This document shows positions 1 through 8,102 of a stretch of 64,000 bases of DNA, in pieces. Source of the DNA: a bacterium. GTDB taxonomy: Bacteria > DUMJ01. Made by a program: the position numbers and the translations under genes. Below the pieces are notes generated by a model that was not told the DNA's origin, ran no database searches, and saw only the letters and a list, made by a program, of their open reading frames with translations. The DNA lies in contig DUMJ01000053.1 of assembly GCA_012839925.1 (NCBI GenBank), forward strand, positions 1 through 64,000, in the 5' to 3' direction. How positions within the stretch are numbered: position 1 is the first letter of the stretch; each line of letters opens with the position of its first letter.

Positions 1-650
1 CCCAGTGAAACAAATACTATGTTCCAGGATGAGGGTCCAAACTTTAGAACAGGAGAAAGTCCAAAACTAACTGTAAATACGGCAACCATAAGAGCAGTGT
101 TGACCCAACGTATATTGGTAATTATGAGCTGCATATCTATTATTAATAGACATAAGAAAAAGAAGATAATTGGTATGACCACCAGGATTGCCACCAATGG
201 AGCAGGACCAGGCATGATGAATTGTCCTGACGAGGGAACTACATAGATTTGATTTATGCCCGCTATACTGCTAAAGGTTAACAGCCAACCCAAGATCAGA
301 CTAGGTAAAAATAGAGCTAAAGTCTTTCCCAGGCAGATCTGTTTCAGGCTTAATGGTGTGCAAAGCAAGGACTCGATGGAACGTTTTATCTTCTCCATAG
401 TAAGGGTATAAGCGTTGATGTATATACAGAATAACATCATCAACATTAAGGAAAGCATAAGGGCAAGAGTTCCCAGCAGAGTCTGAACGGCTGGAGCGTT
501 TCCCTGTTTTGCTAAGGTGCCAATCTCTACCCCAACTTCCTGAACTAGCATTATCATAATGAAGATCACTATCCCTACACTGACATAGAAAGCCCTGGTA
601 CGGAAGGTTTCCCTCAAATCCTTCTTCATTATCACCATTACCTTTTTCAT
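1..650 (-). CDS. ABC-2 type transporter permease (C-terminus cut off by window edge)
   Basis: About 216 residues are visible from the ATG at 650, and the frame stays open to base 1, so the C-terminus lies outside the window. The N-terminus is short and basic (MKKVMVIMKKDLRE), typical of ABC-2 permeases, and is followed by hydrophobic segments at about residues 23-40, 60-85, 120-135 and 155-175. The start codon overlaps the stop of the ATPase gene upstream as ATGA (647-650), so the two are translationally coupled. It probably forms the membrane part of an exporter with that ATPase. The substrate cannot be told; drug, lipid or Na+ export are all possible. The visible part has no TM-NBD fusion. 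Confidence 0.85.
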   Translation of the reverse strand, partial: MKKVMVIMKKDLRETFRTRAFYVSVGIVIFIMIMLVQEVGVEIGTLAKQGNAPAVQTLLGTLALMLSLMLMMLFCIYINAYTLTMEKIKRSIESLLCTPLSLKQICLGKTLALFLPSLILGWLLTFSSIAGINQIYVVPSSGQFIMPGPAPLVAILVVIPIIFFFLCLLIIDMQLIITNIRWVNTALMVAVFTVSFGLSPVLKFGPSSWNIVFVSL

Positions 651-1588
651 TGTTCCTCCCCCTTCACTGCTCTGGCATAAATTTCTTCCAGTGTAACCTC
701 ACCCTTTCTCACTTCCTCTACTCCGATATTCTTCCCGGAGAGTATAGCCACGATTTTAGAGACATCAACTTCACCATCAAGGTTGAGATATAGCTTATTG
801 GCTTCCCTGTAGCAACTCCTCACATAGGGCAGGGTTTGAAGGTCAGACAAAACATCATCAAGTATTTCAGATTGTTCTGTAGTCGTTATCAAAGTTTCTA
901 TCACAACTTCTCTTCGTCCCATTTCTCTTCTTAATTTTTCCAATTCTCCATAGATCTTTATCTCTCCCTTATCAATCAGGGCTATACGATTACAGATTCG
1001 CTGCACCTCATCCAGATTATGGGAACTCAAGAAAATAGTCTTCCCCCGTTTATGTGCCATATTCAGGATGATATCTCTCACCTCTATCTGCCCTGAAGGG
1101 TCAACGCCAGCAGTAGGCTCATCAAGGATTAAAAGTTCAGGCTCGTGAACCATAGCCCGTGCTAAAGCTAGCTTCTGCCTCATCCCTTTAGAATAGGCAG
1201 CAACCTTATCTAATGCCCTATCCAATAAATCTACAAGCCGAAGCATCTCCTCAATCTTATCTTTAGCCTGTGGAACATCATAAAGCTGGCAATAATAATC
1301 CAGGTTTTCATAAGCGGTAAGATTATCATACAGCCCATCAGCTTCAAGGACAAAACCTACTTTTGCCCGAATTTCATCCTTTGAAACGTCCTCCCCAAGG
1401 ACTGAGACCTCCCCAGAGTTGGGCTTGAACAATCCCAGGATAACTCTTATGGTAGTAGTCTTTCCAGCCCCATTAGGACCAAGATAGCCAAAGATATCAC
1501 CTGGCTCCACAGTAAAGCTGATATTTTTTAAGATTTCACGATTTCCCAGACTCTTACTTACCTTTTGTAAACTTATCGCTGAATTCAT
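647..1588 (-). CDS. ABC transporter ATP-binding protein (ABC-2 exporter ATPase)
   Basis: This 313-residue cytoplasmic nucleotide-binding subunit powers the permease encoded immediately downstream. It has Walker A GPNGAGKTT near residue 38, a Q-loop region near LEADGLYDN, the signature YSKGMRQKLALARA (a variant of LSGGQ common in NatA/CcmA-type ATPases) and Walker B LLILDEPT followed by the switch histidine in SSHNLDE. About 90 residues follow the NBD, as is usual for ABC-2 exporters such as NatA or BcrA. It ends in an ATGA overlap with the permease. The 77-residue gene lies 22 bases upstream and is probably in the same transcript. The substrate is unknown. Confidence 0.92.
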   Translation of the reverse strand: MNSAISLQKVSKSLGNREILKNISFTVEPGDIFGYLGPNGAGKTTTIRVILGLFKPNSGEVSVLGEDVSKDEIRAKVGFVLEADGLYDNLTAYENLDYYCQLYDVPQAKDKIEEMLRLVDLLDRALDKVAAYSKGMRQKLALARAMVHEPELLILDEPTAGVDPSGQIEVRDIILNMAHKRGKTIFLSSHNLDEVQRICNRIALIDKGEIKIYGELEKLRREMGRREVVIETLITTTEQSEILDDVLSDLQTLPYVRSCYREANKLYLNLDGEVDVSKIVAILSGKNIGVEEVRKGEVTLEEIYARAVKGEEQ

Positions 1589-1610
1589 CTAATACCTCTT
1601 TTTCATCTTT

Positions 1611-1844
1611 CTAACCTTTCTGAGTTTTAACTTCTTGTTCTCTCAGCCACTTCATAAGTGGCTTATCGGTTTTTACTCGCTTCCATCGTAAATATTCAAA
1701 AAGATGAACATTAGTCTCTCGGGGAATAACCTTCACACCCCAGATTCTAATGATAGCTGCTCCCATATGGATACGGAAGATATTCATCAGCCACTTATTA
1801 CTTAAGACCTGGCCAATCCAGTCATTCCCTTTACCTTTTTCCAT
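1611..1844 (-). CDS. hypothetical small basic protein
   Basis: A 77-residue protein that I do not recognise. It is basic and rich in Trp and Ile (WIGQVLSNKWLMNIF, IIRIWGVKVIP) with a charged C-terminal half (LRWKRVKTDKPLMKWLREQE). There is no clear transmembrane helix or cysteine pair. The start is supported by an AAGGGG Shine-Dalgarno about 6 bases before the ATG and by a good promoter further upstream (1886-1913). It is the first gene of the operon with the ABC ATPase and permease. It could be a regulator or accessory of the exporter, but nothing in the sequence proves this. Confidence 0.65.
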   Translation of the reverse strand: MEKGKGNDWIGQVLSNKWLMNIFRIHMGAAIIRIWGVKVIPRETNVHLFEYLRWKRVKTDKPLMKWLREQEVKTQKG

Positions 1845-1885
1845 TTTAATCCCCTTATTAAATTAGTTACAAAAATAATACATAC

Positions 1886-1913
1886 ATCATACCCCATATA
1901 TCGGGGTTGTCAA
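1886..1913 (-). promoter_or_regulatory. sigma70-type promoter with a palindromic spacer, for the 77-aa/ABC exporter operon
   Basis: On the minus strand TTGACA (1913-1908) is followed by a 16-base spacer and TATGAT (1891-1886). The spacer, together with the last -10 base, is the inverted repeat ACCCC-N7-GGGGT (1891-1907). A palindrome placed between -35 and -10 is the usual position for a repressor or MerR-type operator. The repeat is seen in the sequence; the operator role is inferred. Confidence 0.7.
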
Positions 1914-1955
1914 GAAGCCAATGTAAAGTCTCTCTATATAAGAAGTTTACACAGT

Positions 1956-3767
1956 TCAGTCTACGCCCTCCTCTACTGGAAGTCCATTTATAAATCCTTT
2001 ACTATCTTTTAAAAGTCTATCTACAGAGTCAGGTTTAGCGTCTGCTCTGATTTCTAATAGATTATTATCCAATTTCCATTTTGCAGTTACAAATTTTTCA
2101 TCATTAAAGACCTCTATATCTAAAAGTTTGTTTATTATATCACTGATTTCATCTTCACTGATATAAATAGCGATCACCGCAAGGGCTTTTTCTAATTCTC
2201 TAAAACAGATAGAAGTTTCTTCACCGCTATAGAATACCAGATCACACCATTTATTTCTCTCATCCTCTCCAATTTCTAATCTCAGAGGATATCTTCCAAA
2301 GGAAGCTGATAGAATTCTCAAGGCTACTGTTACTCCATCTCGCTGGATAATAAAGGTATCTTTCAATTTAGAGTATTTCGATAGATTTGTATCTCCTGTA
2401 TATCCACCAAACTCTAATCTAAGCCTTAAATCCTCAGCCTTTATAGTAGCATCTCTTACTTTATCCAGGCTTATGTGAGTATCTCCATAGTCAGTAGCAA
2501 AATTTATAATACCGAGTATACCATTTTTCAGATGAACAGAATGAAAAAGTCCAGAAGAATAATCATATCCATCATGCAGGCATTTAAGTTGAAAATAACC
2601 AGGTTTCTCTCTATCTCCCCAATAACCTATCAATCCTCTCCTCTGATTCCAGAAATCTGTCTTATAAAAACTACCCGTACAGTAGAACGGTGAAAGATAG
2701 GTTGTAGCAACCAGAGTGGGAGAAGAAGGATTGCCTATTATAGCCCTTATCTCGGGACTTAATTCTTCGTCTCCTTTATAGAAAATCTCTCTAACCTCCC
2801 TAGATTCATTTAGATGAAGGAAATAATCCATATATTTGTCAGGACATCTCATTTTTATTCTATGCCAGTTAATATCAGAGTAAAGTTCTTTTTCCTCTAA
2901 AAGTCTCACCCTACCGTTAGTTGCAAGATATATCCTTGACCAAAAGACAATACCCTGGAGATTGTTATAACATCTACTGTGAGGTCCTGACCATTGCCCT
3001 GTAGGTGGATGAAAATGCAGAGCAACACATTTCCATGCAATATCGTTTAGATATTCTGCCATAGAAATACATTCAGAATCTTTTATATGTAAGATTATTC
3101 TGGATATATCTTCTATGGCAACCATAGTATAGGTGGGACTATTATATTCAGTAAAGTTACCATGGTACTGAGTATATTTATAAATCCTCGTTAAGAGGTC
3201 TTTTCCGTAATTAAATATATCCTCCCAGCCAAATAACTCTCCAGATAATAATGTAACATAAGCTCCCATAATAGCTATATTAGTATAGGAAGGTCCAACA
3301 TTACGTCTGATAATAGAATGACAGGCATAATATATAGAATTCTTTATCTCTTCTCTCAAGGCTTCTGGCAGTTTATCGAAGTGATCCAGTGCAACCTGTA
3401 GTAATTCCTTTCCACAGAAATTAGCCCAGTTCCAATCAGGAGGAAACATCTTATCCAGAGGTTCCTCATAAAACCATGACCAGATTCCATATGTCGGACT
3501 GCCAGGTTCTTTATCCTGTAAAGATATCACCTTCTTCAGGATATCAATAGCTCTTAATCTATACTCTTCTATATTACTATCCAGTAAAGCAACAGCATAG
3601 GTTAAAGACTCTCTTGTAGGATGGACAAAACCTCCCTTCAAAGTAGTATGATATCCAGGAGAATGAAATGGCTCTTTTATCATGCATACATCAAGATCAT
3701 ATTTTTCATTCCAGCTTTCCAGTGCTTTCATAAATCTAGAGTATTCAGATTGGGACATCTGAGACAT
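1956..3767 (-). CDS. unrecognised 603-aa protein, possible alpha/alpha-toroid carbohydrate-active enzyme
   Basis: I do not recognise this family with certainty. It has no signal peptide, so it should be cytoplasmic. The N-terminal ~330 residues look all-helical with aromatic, Trp-rich patches (GIWSWFYEEPLDKMFPPDWNWANF, TQYHGNFTEYNSPTYT, HFHPPTGQWSGPHSRCY). Residues 360-600 look beta-rich. A helical toroid followed by a beta domain is the build of heparinase/alginate-lyase-like polysaccharide lyases and of some GH88/GH105-like enzymes. It follows a KDG kinase and a solute-binding protein in the same operon, which fits breakdown of imported uronate-containing oligosaccharides. That role is an inference. 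A hairpin terminator (3791-3812) separates it from the binding-protein gene. The start has SD AAGGATGG. Confidence 0.75.
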   Translation of the reverse strand: MSQMSQSEYSRFMKALESWNEKYDLDVCMIKEPFHSPGYHTTLKGGFVHPTRESLTYAVALLDSNIEEYRLRAIDILKKVISLQDKEPGSPTYGIWSWFYEEPLDKMFPPDWNWANFCGKELLQVALDHFDKLPEALREEIKNSIYYACHSIIRRNVGPSYTNIAIMGAYVTLLSGELFGWEDIFNYGKDLLTRIYKYTQYHGNFTEYNSPTYTMVAIEDISRIILHIKDSECISMAEYLNDIAWKCVALHFHPPTGQWSGPHSRCYNNLQGIVFWSRIYLATNGRVRLLEEKELYSDINWHRIKMRCPDKYMDYFLHLNESREVREIFYKGDEELSPEIRAIIGNPSSPTLVATTYLSPFYCTGSFYKTDFWNQRRGLIGYWGDREKPGYFQLKCLHDGYDYSSGLFHSVHLKNGILGIINFATDYGDTHISLDKVRDATIKAEDLRLRLEFGGYTGDTNLSKYSKLKDTFIIQRDGVTVALRILSASFGRYPLRLEIGEDERNKWCDLVFYSGEETSICFRELEKALAVIAIYISEDEISDIINKLLDIEVFNDEKFVTAKWKLDNNLLEIRADAKPDSVDRLLKDSKGFINGLPVEEGVD

Positions 3768-3790
3768 ATCTCACCATCCTTAAATAAAAT

Positions 3791-3812
3791 TAGGGGGGCT
3801 ATAAGCCCCCTA
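3791..3812 (-). terminator. intercistronic hairpin terminator or attenuator
   Basis: GGGGGCT/AGCCCCC arms (3794-3800 with 3804-3810) around a 3-base loop. On the minus strand they are followed by an AT-rich stretch with a TTTT run. It lies between the solute-binding protein gene and the downstream 603-residue protein gene, so it probably lowers expression of the latter relative to the binding protein. Confidence 0.7.
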
Positions 3813-3824
3813 TCTATTAAACAT

Positions 3825-5771
3825 CTACTTCTTGAAGAAGAATATCTGGGGTTGAGCGTTACCTGGACTTCTCAAGATATCGTCACTTACAAGTTTCTCC
3901 GGAACATTTCTAAAGTTATCCTTAACAACAACAAGAGCAGGACTCTCTCCAACTGTTCCTATCATCCATATATTCTCTCTATGTATCTTTGTTATCTGAG
4001 AGAAAAGTCTCTTTCTCCCTTCAGAGTCAGTGGTTACCTTAATTACGTCCCATATCTTCTGAAGCTGTCTTACGACACCTGGAGGCTCTTCCCCTGATTT
4101 ACCACCACTCATATACCAGAGGGCATAAAGAGGATGCCATGTTCCAATCTCCTGTCTATAAGGGATCAAATATAACGGGTCTGATATGGGCTGAAAAGCT
4201 CTATCCATACTCCAGGTAGTAACCTCAAAATCTCCTGCCAGAGTCTTGGTATACATAAGAGACCTCTCATGTTGTTTTATATCAACCTTTAGCCCTATAG
4301 CCTCCCAGTATTTTTTTACAAGTTCAGAAGCATCGGAAGATGTTGGATTTACAGCAAACTCGATAGTCAGAGCAAGAGTCTTTCCATCTGGTCTAAGCCT
4401 GTACCCATCCTTATCTCTTTTTGTAAGACCCAGCTCATCTAATAGTTGGTTGGCTTTTTTAGGATTGTACTCTGTATATGCCTTCTCCCATAATGGGTCA
4501 TAATAAGGTGATGCACTAATCAAAGACGCCTGTCTGGGTTTACCCAAACCAAGAAATACTAACTGATTTATCTCTTCACGATTAATAGCTAGAGAAAGGG
4601 CAAACCTAAACTTCCTATCCTGGAAAAGCTTTTTTAATACAGGGTCTTTTACGTTCTGATTAGGTTCAAGCATAAAATCAGCACCACTGGCAGTTGTCCA
4701 TTTAAAAACTCTATAGTTACCCTTATCTCTATTTTCCATAAGGAGTGTATAATTCTGAAGTCTTATATTTCTCATCTGCATATCTATATCGCCCTGAACA
4801 GCCTTCATATTTATCATTTCAGGGTCTTGAACAAGTTCATGGGTAATCTTATCTATATAGGGGAGCTGATTCCCTGCAGGATCAATCTTCCAGTAGTAAG
4901 GATTTCTCTCTAAAACCATCAAAGTAGCTGTTGGAGCACTGGTTAATTTCCATGCCCATAAAGATGGTAACTCCGGATTCTGTAACCAATTATTTTTGAA
5001 GCCAAATAACTGGTACCAAAATTGAAATCCTGCATCTTTCGCCATTTCTTCCAATTTCTTAGAATCGGTATACTTCGGATGGAATTGCTTAAGGTAATGT
5101 GCTGGAGCAACAAATCCGCCAAAATAGGCCAATTGCATTGGGAATATTGCATTAGGTTTACTAAAGCTGACAGTAAAAGTATATTTATCTTTGACCTTAA
5201 AAGTACAGGGTTTACCTTCAGTAGTCAGCCAGCTGGGGAACGTTGGAGTTAGCTCTTTATTAAGTGTAATATCGTCAAACCAAAATTTTATATCATCTGT
5301 TGTAAAGGGAGTTCCATCAGACCATTTCATCCCCTCTCTAAGATAAAACGTGAAGTTTCTCCCATCCTTTGAGACATCATACTTTTTCACTATGTTTGGA
5401 ACCACATCTGAGCCATCGACATTCCACCTGAGAAGATGTTCATAAGCAATCTTAAACGGACCAGCACCATCAGAAAGCCCTAACCACGCTCTTCGCCATG
5501 TTCCTCCATACTGCCCGATCTCCTCCCATGGTTCTATTATTACCAGTTCTTTAGGAGTTCTTTCTTCTAACGATGGAAGTTTACCCTGCCTTACAAGTTC
5601 AGTCAATTGTGGCGACTCACTGAATCTGCCAATCTTTTTGCCAGAAAGTTTCTCATAATCTGAGAGATTATACTGTTCACCCTTAATAACGGCAGAAAAA
5701 CTTGATGAAACACTACTCAGAATCAAGCTTAAAGATAAAACCAGTATTGCCAAAAATTTTAATCTTTTCAT
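3825..5771 (-). CDS. ABC transporter solute-binding protein, family 5 (oligopeptide/oligosaccharide type)
   Basis: A 648-residue exported protein. A signal peptide (MKRLKFLAILVLSLSLILSS...SFSA, about 27 residues) has no lipobox cysteine. The mature part has the SBP_bac_5 hallmarks: YEHLLRWNVDGSDVVPNIVKKYDV, then FYLREGMKWSDGTPFTTDDIKF near residue 145, and a long C-terminal lobe. In thermophiles many family-5 binding proteins bind oligosaccharides rather than peptides. A KDG kinase upstream and an unknown possible lyase downstream favour a sugar ligand here. No permease or ATPase of this type lies beside it, so they must be encoded elsewhere. SD GGAGG supports the ATG. Confidence 0.93.
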   Translation of the reverse strand: MKRLKFLAILVLSLSLILSSVSSSFSAVIKGEQYNLSDYEKLSGKKIGRFSESPQLTELVRQGKLPSLEERTPKELVIIEPWEEIGQYGGTWRRAWLGLSDGAGPFKIAYEHLLRWNVDGSDVVPNIVKKYDVSKDGRNFTFYLREGMKWSDGTPFTTDDIKFWFDDITLNKELTPTFPSWLTTEGKPCTFKVKDKYTFTVSFSKPNAIFPMQLAYFGGFVAPAHYLKQFHPKYTDSKKLEEMAKDAGFQFWYQLFGFKNNWLQNPELPSLWAWKLTSAPTATLMVLERNPYYWKIDPAGNQLPYIDKITHELVQDPEMINMKAVQGDIDMQMRNIRLQNYTLLMENRDKGNYRVFKWTTASGADFMLEPNQNVKDPVLKKLFQDRKFRFALSLAINREEINQLVFLGLGKPRQASLISASPYYDPLWEKAYTEYNPKKANQLLDELGLTKRDKDGYRLRPDGKTLALTIEFAVNPTSSDASELVKKYWEAIGLKVDIKQHERSLMYTKTLAGDFEVTTWSMDRAFQPISDPLYLIPYRQEIGTWHPLYALWYMSGGKSGEEPPGVVRQLQKIWDVIKVTTDSEGRKRLFSQITKIHRENIWMIGTVGESPALVVVKDNFRNVPEKLVSDDILRSPGNAQPQIFFFKK

Positions 5772-5863
5772 AATAACTAGCCTCCTTCTTTAAATTAACC
5801 TGAAGCCCCCTGTGTTTTAAGTCTCTCAAAATTAACTCTAATAACACATTCTCTAATCCTCTC

Positions 5864-6814
5864 TCACCTCCTTATACTCTCTCTTTTCCCCAAAAATTCC
5901 TCCACCTCATCCCAGGTAGGTAATCCATCTATATCTCCTGTTGTAGTTGTAGCATAGGCACCTGCAACACTGCCAAGTACGGCAGAATCCTTCAAACCCA
6001 AACCTTTCAACTGTCCTACAAGAAAACCAGCAACAAAACCATCTCCAGCTCCCACATTATCCACCGAACAGAAATCCCTGAAGGCCGGGATATGATATAT
6101 ACCCTCATCAAAATTCCCCACCATAGAGCCCTCTCTACCCAATTTTACGCCTACTATCTGCGGACCAAGGGATAGCAAACTCTTTATAATTTCTTCAGGT
6201 TTATCCATACCAAATAGTATTGATGCTTCATCCAGGGTAAGAAAAAGAATATCTATTTTAGGAATAATTTTACCAATCTCTTCCTTAGCAATTTCTTTCG
6301 ACCAGAGTTTAAGTCTCAAATTAACATCGAATGAAACCTTTATACCCAGTCTTTTCACCAGATCTATCCCACAATTTACCGCAGACCTTGAAGTTTCACT
6401 TAGAGCTAAGGTTATACCTGTAGTATGAAAAAATTTGGCGCTCTTAAGATAGCTAGAATCTATATCCTCTGGAGATACTGTACTGCCAGCAGAGCCTTTT
6501 CTGTAATAATAAGCCCTGGTATCACCTAAGCCTCTTCTCTCTTTAAAATAAACGCCAGTGAATCCTTCAACAGTTTTTACACAGGATGTATCTACATTTT
6601 CTCCTTTAAGGGAGGATAGTATAAATTTTCCAAATTCATCATTTCCTAATCTTCCTATCCAGCCAGAAGAACATCCCAATCTTGAAACTCCCACACAGGT
6701 ATTACCCTCTGCTCCTCCAACTGCTTTTCTGAAGTTCTCCACACTACTCAGAGGACCATTTCTCAGTGGGTCCATTACGACCATTATCTCTCCTAATCCA
6801 ATTACTTCAGGCAT
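5864..6814 (-). CDS. kdgK: 2-keto-3-deoxygluconate kinase (PfkB/ribokinase family)
   Basis: A 316-residue cytoplasmic sugar kinase. It has the PfkB N-terminal glycine signature (FRKAVGGAEGNTCVGVSRLG) and the C-terminal anion-hole and catalytic motif DNVGAGDGFVAGF near residue 253, where the Asp is the catalytic base. The overall pattern (GLGEIMVVMDP start, RGLGDTRAYYYRKGSAGS) matches KDG kinases, which make 2-keto-3-deoxy-6-phosphogluconate in uronate and pectin or alginate catabolism. Another ribokinase-type specificity cannot be excluded. ATG 6814 is preferred to the GTG one codon upstream because the latter touches the AGGAGG SD (6819-6824). First gene of the operon with the binding protein and the 603-residue protein. 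Confidence 0.82.
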   Translation of the reverse strand: MPEVIGLGEIMVVMDPLRNGPLSSVENFRKAVGGAEGNTCVGVSRLGCSSGWIGRLGNDEFGKFILSSLKGENVDTSCVKTVEGFTGVYFKERRGLGDTRAYYYRKGSAGSTVSPEDIDSSYLKSAKFFHTTGITLALSETSRSAVNCGIDLVKRLGIKVSFDVNLRLKLWSKEIAKEEIGKIIPKIDILFLTLDEASILFGMDKPEEIIKSLLSLGPQIVGVKLGREGSMVGNFDEGIYHIPAFRDFCSVDNVGAGDGFVAGFLVGQLKGLGLKDSAVLGSVAGAYATTTTGDIDGLPTWDEVEEFLGKRESIRR

Positions 6815-6852
6815 CACACCTCCTAAAGTTTACCTTTATACAACCTAGTTTT

Positions 6853-6881
6853 AATATAATATGGAATTAACCTTCTGTCAA
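6853..6881 (-). promoter_or_regulatory. sigma70-type promoter for the kdgK operon
   Basis: Minus strand TTGACA (6881-6876), 17-base spacer, TATATT (6858-6853). The expected transcript start is about 30 bases before the kdgK ATG. Confidence 0.7.
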
Positions 6882-6892
6882 GTGGGATTATT

Positions 6893-7162
6893 TTATCTCT
6901 TTCTCCTTTGGCTTTCCCAAATAGGCTTCCAATCGCTTTCTTCCACCAGTCCGATGTCCTGAAGTATGTGAAGAGTGGCTTCTAATCTTCCCTTCTCCCC
7001 AAGAAAAGTTTCAGCCGCCTTTATAATGTCTATATTATGCCCAGTAAAACCATGCCCTAAACCCTTTACCTGAGAACTTGAATCTATAAGACTATGGAGA
7101 GGGTATGTGCTCCATCCTAACAGAACCTTAGCTGCCTTTATATGATCCAGATTCTTAGGCAT
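6893..7162 (-). CDS. hypothetical protein (89 aa)
   Basis: I do not recognise this protein. It appears to contain two related halves: DHIKAAKVLLGW...SSQVKGLGHGF and IDIIKAAETFLGE...ILQDIGLVEE share an I-K-A-A-x-x-x-L-G pattern, suggesting a short internal duplication. It is probably helical and soluble. It follows the 101-residue gene by 10 bases and has no good Shine-Dalgarno, so it is probably translated by coupling. The promoter at 7515-7543 would serve both. Function unknown. Confidence 0.6.
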   Translation of the reverse strand: MPKNLDHIKAAKVLLGWSTYPLHSLIDSSSQVKGLGHGFTGHNIDIIKAAETFLGEKGRLEATLHILQDIGLVEESDWKPIWESQRRKR

Positions 7163-7172
7163 AGCTAACTAT

Positions 7173-7478
7173 TTATTTCTTTTCCTCTTTAGCAAATAAT
7201 TTTATAACATCGTCTAACATAAGTCCAGGAACCTGATTTGCTTTTTCCAACACATCTGCCACAGTCCCTATCCATCTCTGCCATAGAGCCTGCATCTGTG
7301 CATCACTTACAGGAGGAGTAACTGACCCCTTTGATTTAGTTCCAGCCTCCTCCTCACCTGTCCCTGCCGCAAATAGATTAGAGGGTTTTGTATCCCTTAT
7401 ATATCTGACCACCGAATCCAGAGTCTGCATAGCAGCTATTCTTTTCTCTTCCATCTCTCTGATTACTTCTCTATCCAT
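7173..7478 (-). CDS. hypothetical protein (101 aa)
   Basis: I do not recognise this protein. The N-terminal 30 residues are a charged amphipathic helix (REVIREMEEKRIAAMQTLDSVVRYIRD). A low-complexity linker rich in Gly, Glu, Thr and Ser (residues 35-58) follows, then a second helical part (QALWQRWIGTVADVLEKANQVPGLMLDDVIKLF). A helix-linker-helix build suits a small adaptor or coiled-coil protein. It has SD AGGAGG and a good promoter, so it is likely expressed. It is divergent from the bifunctional-nuclease gene and cotranscribed with the 89-residue gene. Confidence 0.65.
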   Translation of the reverse strand: MDREVIREMEEKRIAAMQTLDSVVRYIRDTKPSNLFAAGTGEEEAGTKSKGSVTPPVSDAQMQALWQRWIGTVADVLEKANQVPGLMLDDVIKLFAKEEKK

Positions 7479-7514
7479 TTTTCAATCCTCCTGCTTAAAC
7501 ATAAATTTTTCTAA

Positions 7515-7543
7515 ATTATAGCATAGGGATTATACTGTTACAA
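7515..7543 (-). promoter_or_regulatory. sigma70-type promoter for the two small hypothetical genes
   Basis: Minus strand TTGTAA (7543-7538), 17-base spacer, TATAAT (7520-7515), about 30 bases before the SD and ATG of the 101-residue gene. Confidence 0.65.
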
Positions 7544-7556
7544 TTACAAAAGCAGT

Positions 7557-7584
7557 TTAACTTTCTACTGGACTGTGGTATAAT
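7557..7584 (+). promoter_or_regulatory. sigma70-type promoter for the bifunctional nuclease family gene
   Basis: TTAACT (7557-7562), 16-base spacer, TATAAT (7579-7584). It is followed by AAAGGAGAGGTG and the ATG at 7614. Confidence 0.6.
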
Positions 7585-7613
7585 TATGAAGTATTAAAGG
7601 AGAGGTGATTATT

Positions 7614-8102
7614 ATGATAGAAGTGAAGATTAAGGCAGTAGGAATGGATATAAACTCGATGTCTCCTGTAGTTATCTTATCAGACCTCGAAGAGAAAAAC
7701 TTTTTACCTATCTGGATAGGACTTCCAGAGGCACAGTCCATAGCTATGCAGATTCAACAAACACCTCCACCTAGACCATTTACACACGACCTTATGATAA
7801 ATATTCTAAATGAGTTAAATATATCTATAAAGAGTGTATCTATCGTGGATTTAAAGGATGGGGTATATTATGCAACTATAACACTTGCACTTGACGGAAA
7901 GATTCATATGATTGACTCAAGACCAAGTGATGCCATAGCATTAGCGGTCAGGACCGATGCCCCCATATATGTGGACGAGAAAGTAGCTGCAGAAGCATTT
8001 ATATTGAGTGAAAGTGTTCAACAGCAGGACAATCGAGAGGAAGAAGAGTTTCGCCAGTTCTTAAACAATCTAAAGCTTGACGACCTGGACAAATATCTCT
8101 AG
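7614..8102 (+). CDS. bifunctional nuclease (BFN/DUF151) family protein
   Basis: A 162-residue member of the BFN/DUF151 family, whose plant members are reported to have DNase and RNase activity; the bacterial role is unclear. Typical family features are visible: VKIKAVGMD...PVVILSDLEEKNFLPIWIG near the N-terminus, RPFTHDLMINIL, and SRPSDAIALAVRTDAPIYVDEKV near residue 108. A charged C-terminal tail (REEEEFRQFLNNLKLDDLDKYL) resembles a UVR-type helical pair. ATG 7614 is preferred to the GTG at 7605, because that GTG is part of the AGGAGAGGTG Shine-Dalgarno. The stop overlaps the convergent hypE by 4 bases. Confidence 0.9.
   Translation: MIEVKIKAVGMDINSMSPVVILSDLEEKNFLPIWIGLPEAQSIAMQIQQTPPPRPFTHDLMINILNELNISIKSVSIVDLKDGVYYATITLALDGKIHMIDSRPSDAIALAVRTDAPIYVDEKVAAEAFILSESVQQQDNREEEEFRQFLNNLKLDDLDKYL

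Noticed and set aside
3621..4097. 158-residue plus-strand open frame
   Set aside because: It lies antisense across the 603-residue protein gene, a terminator and the binding-protein gene; composition is not protein-like and it has no SD.
5772..5863. Leader peptide gene between kdgK and the binding protein (SD-like AAGGAGGTGA at the kdgK stop)
   Set aside because: The only reading frames after this SD are three or four codons long; it probably reflects the kdgK C-terminal Arg codons.
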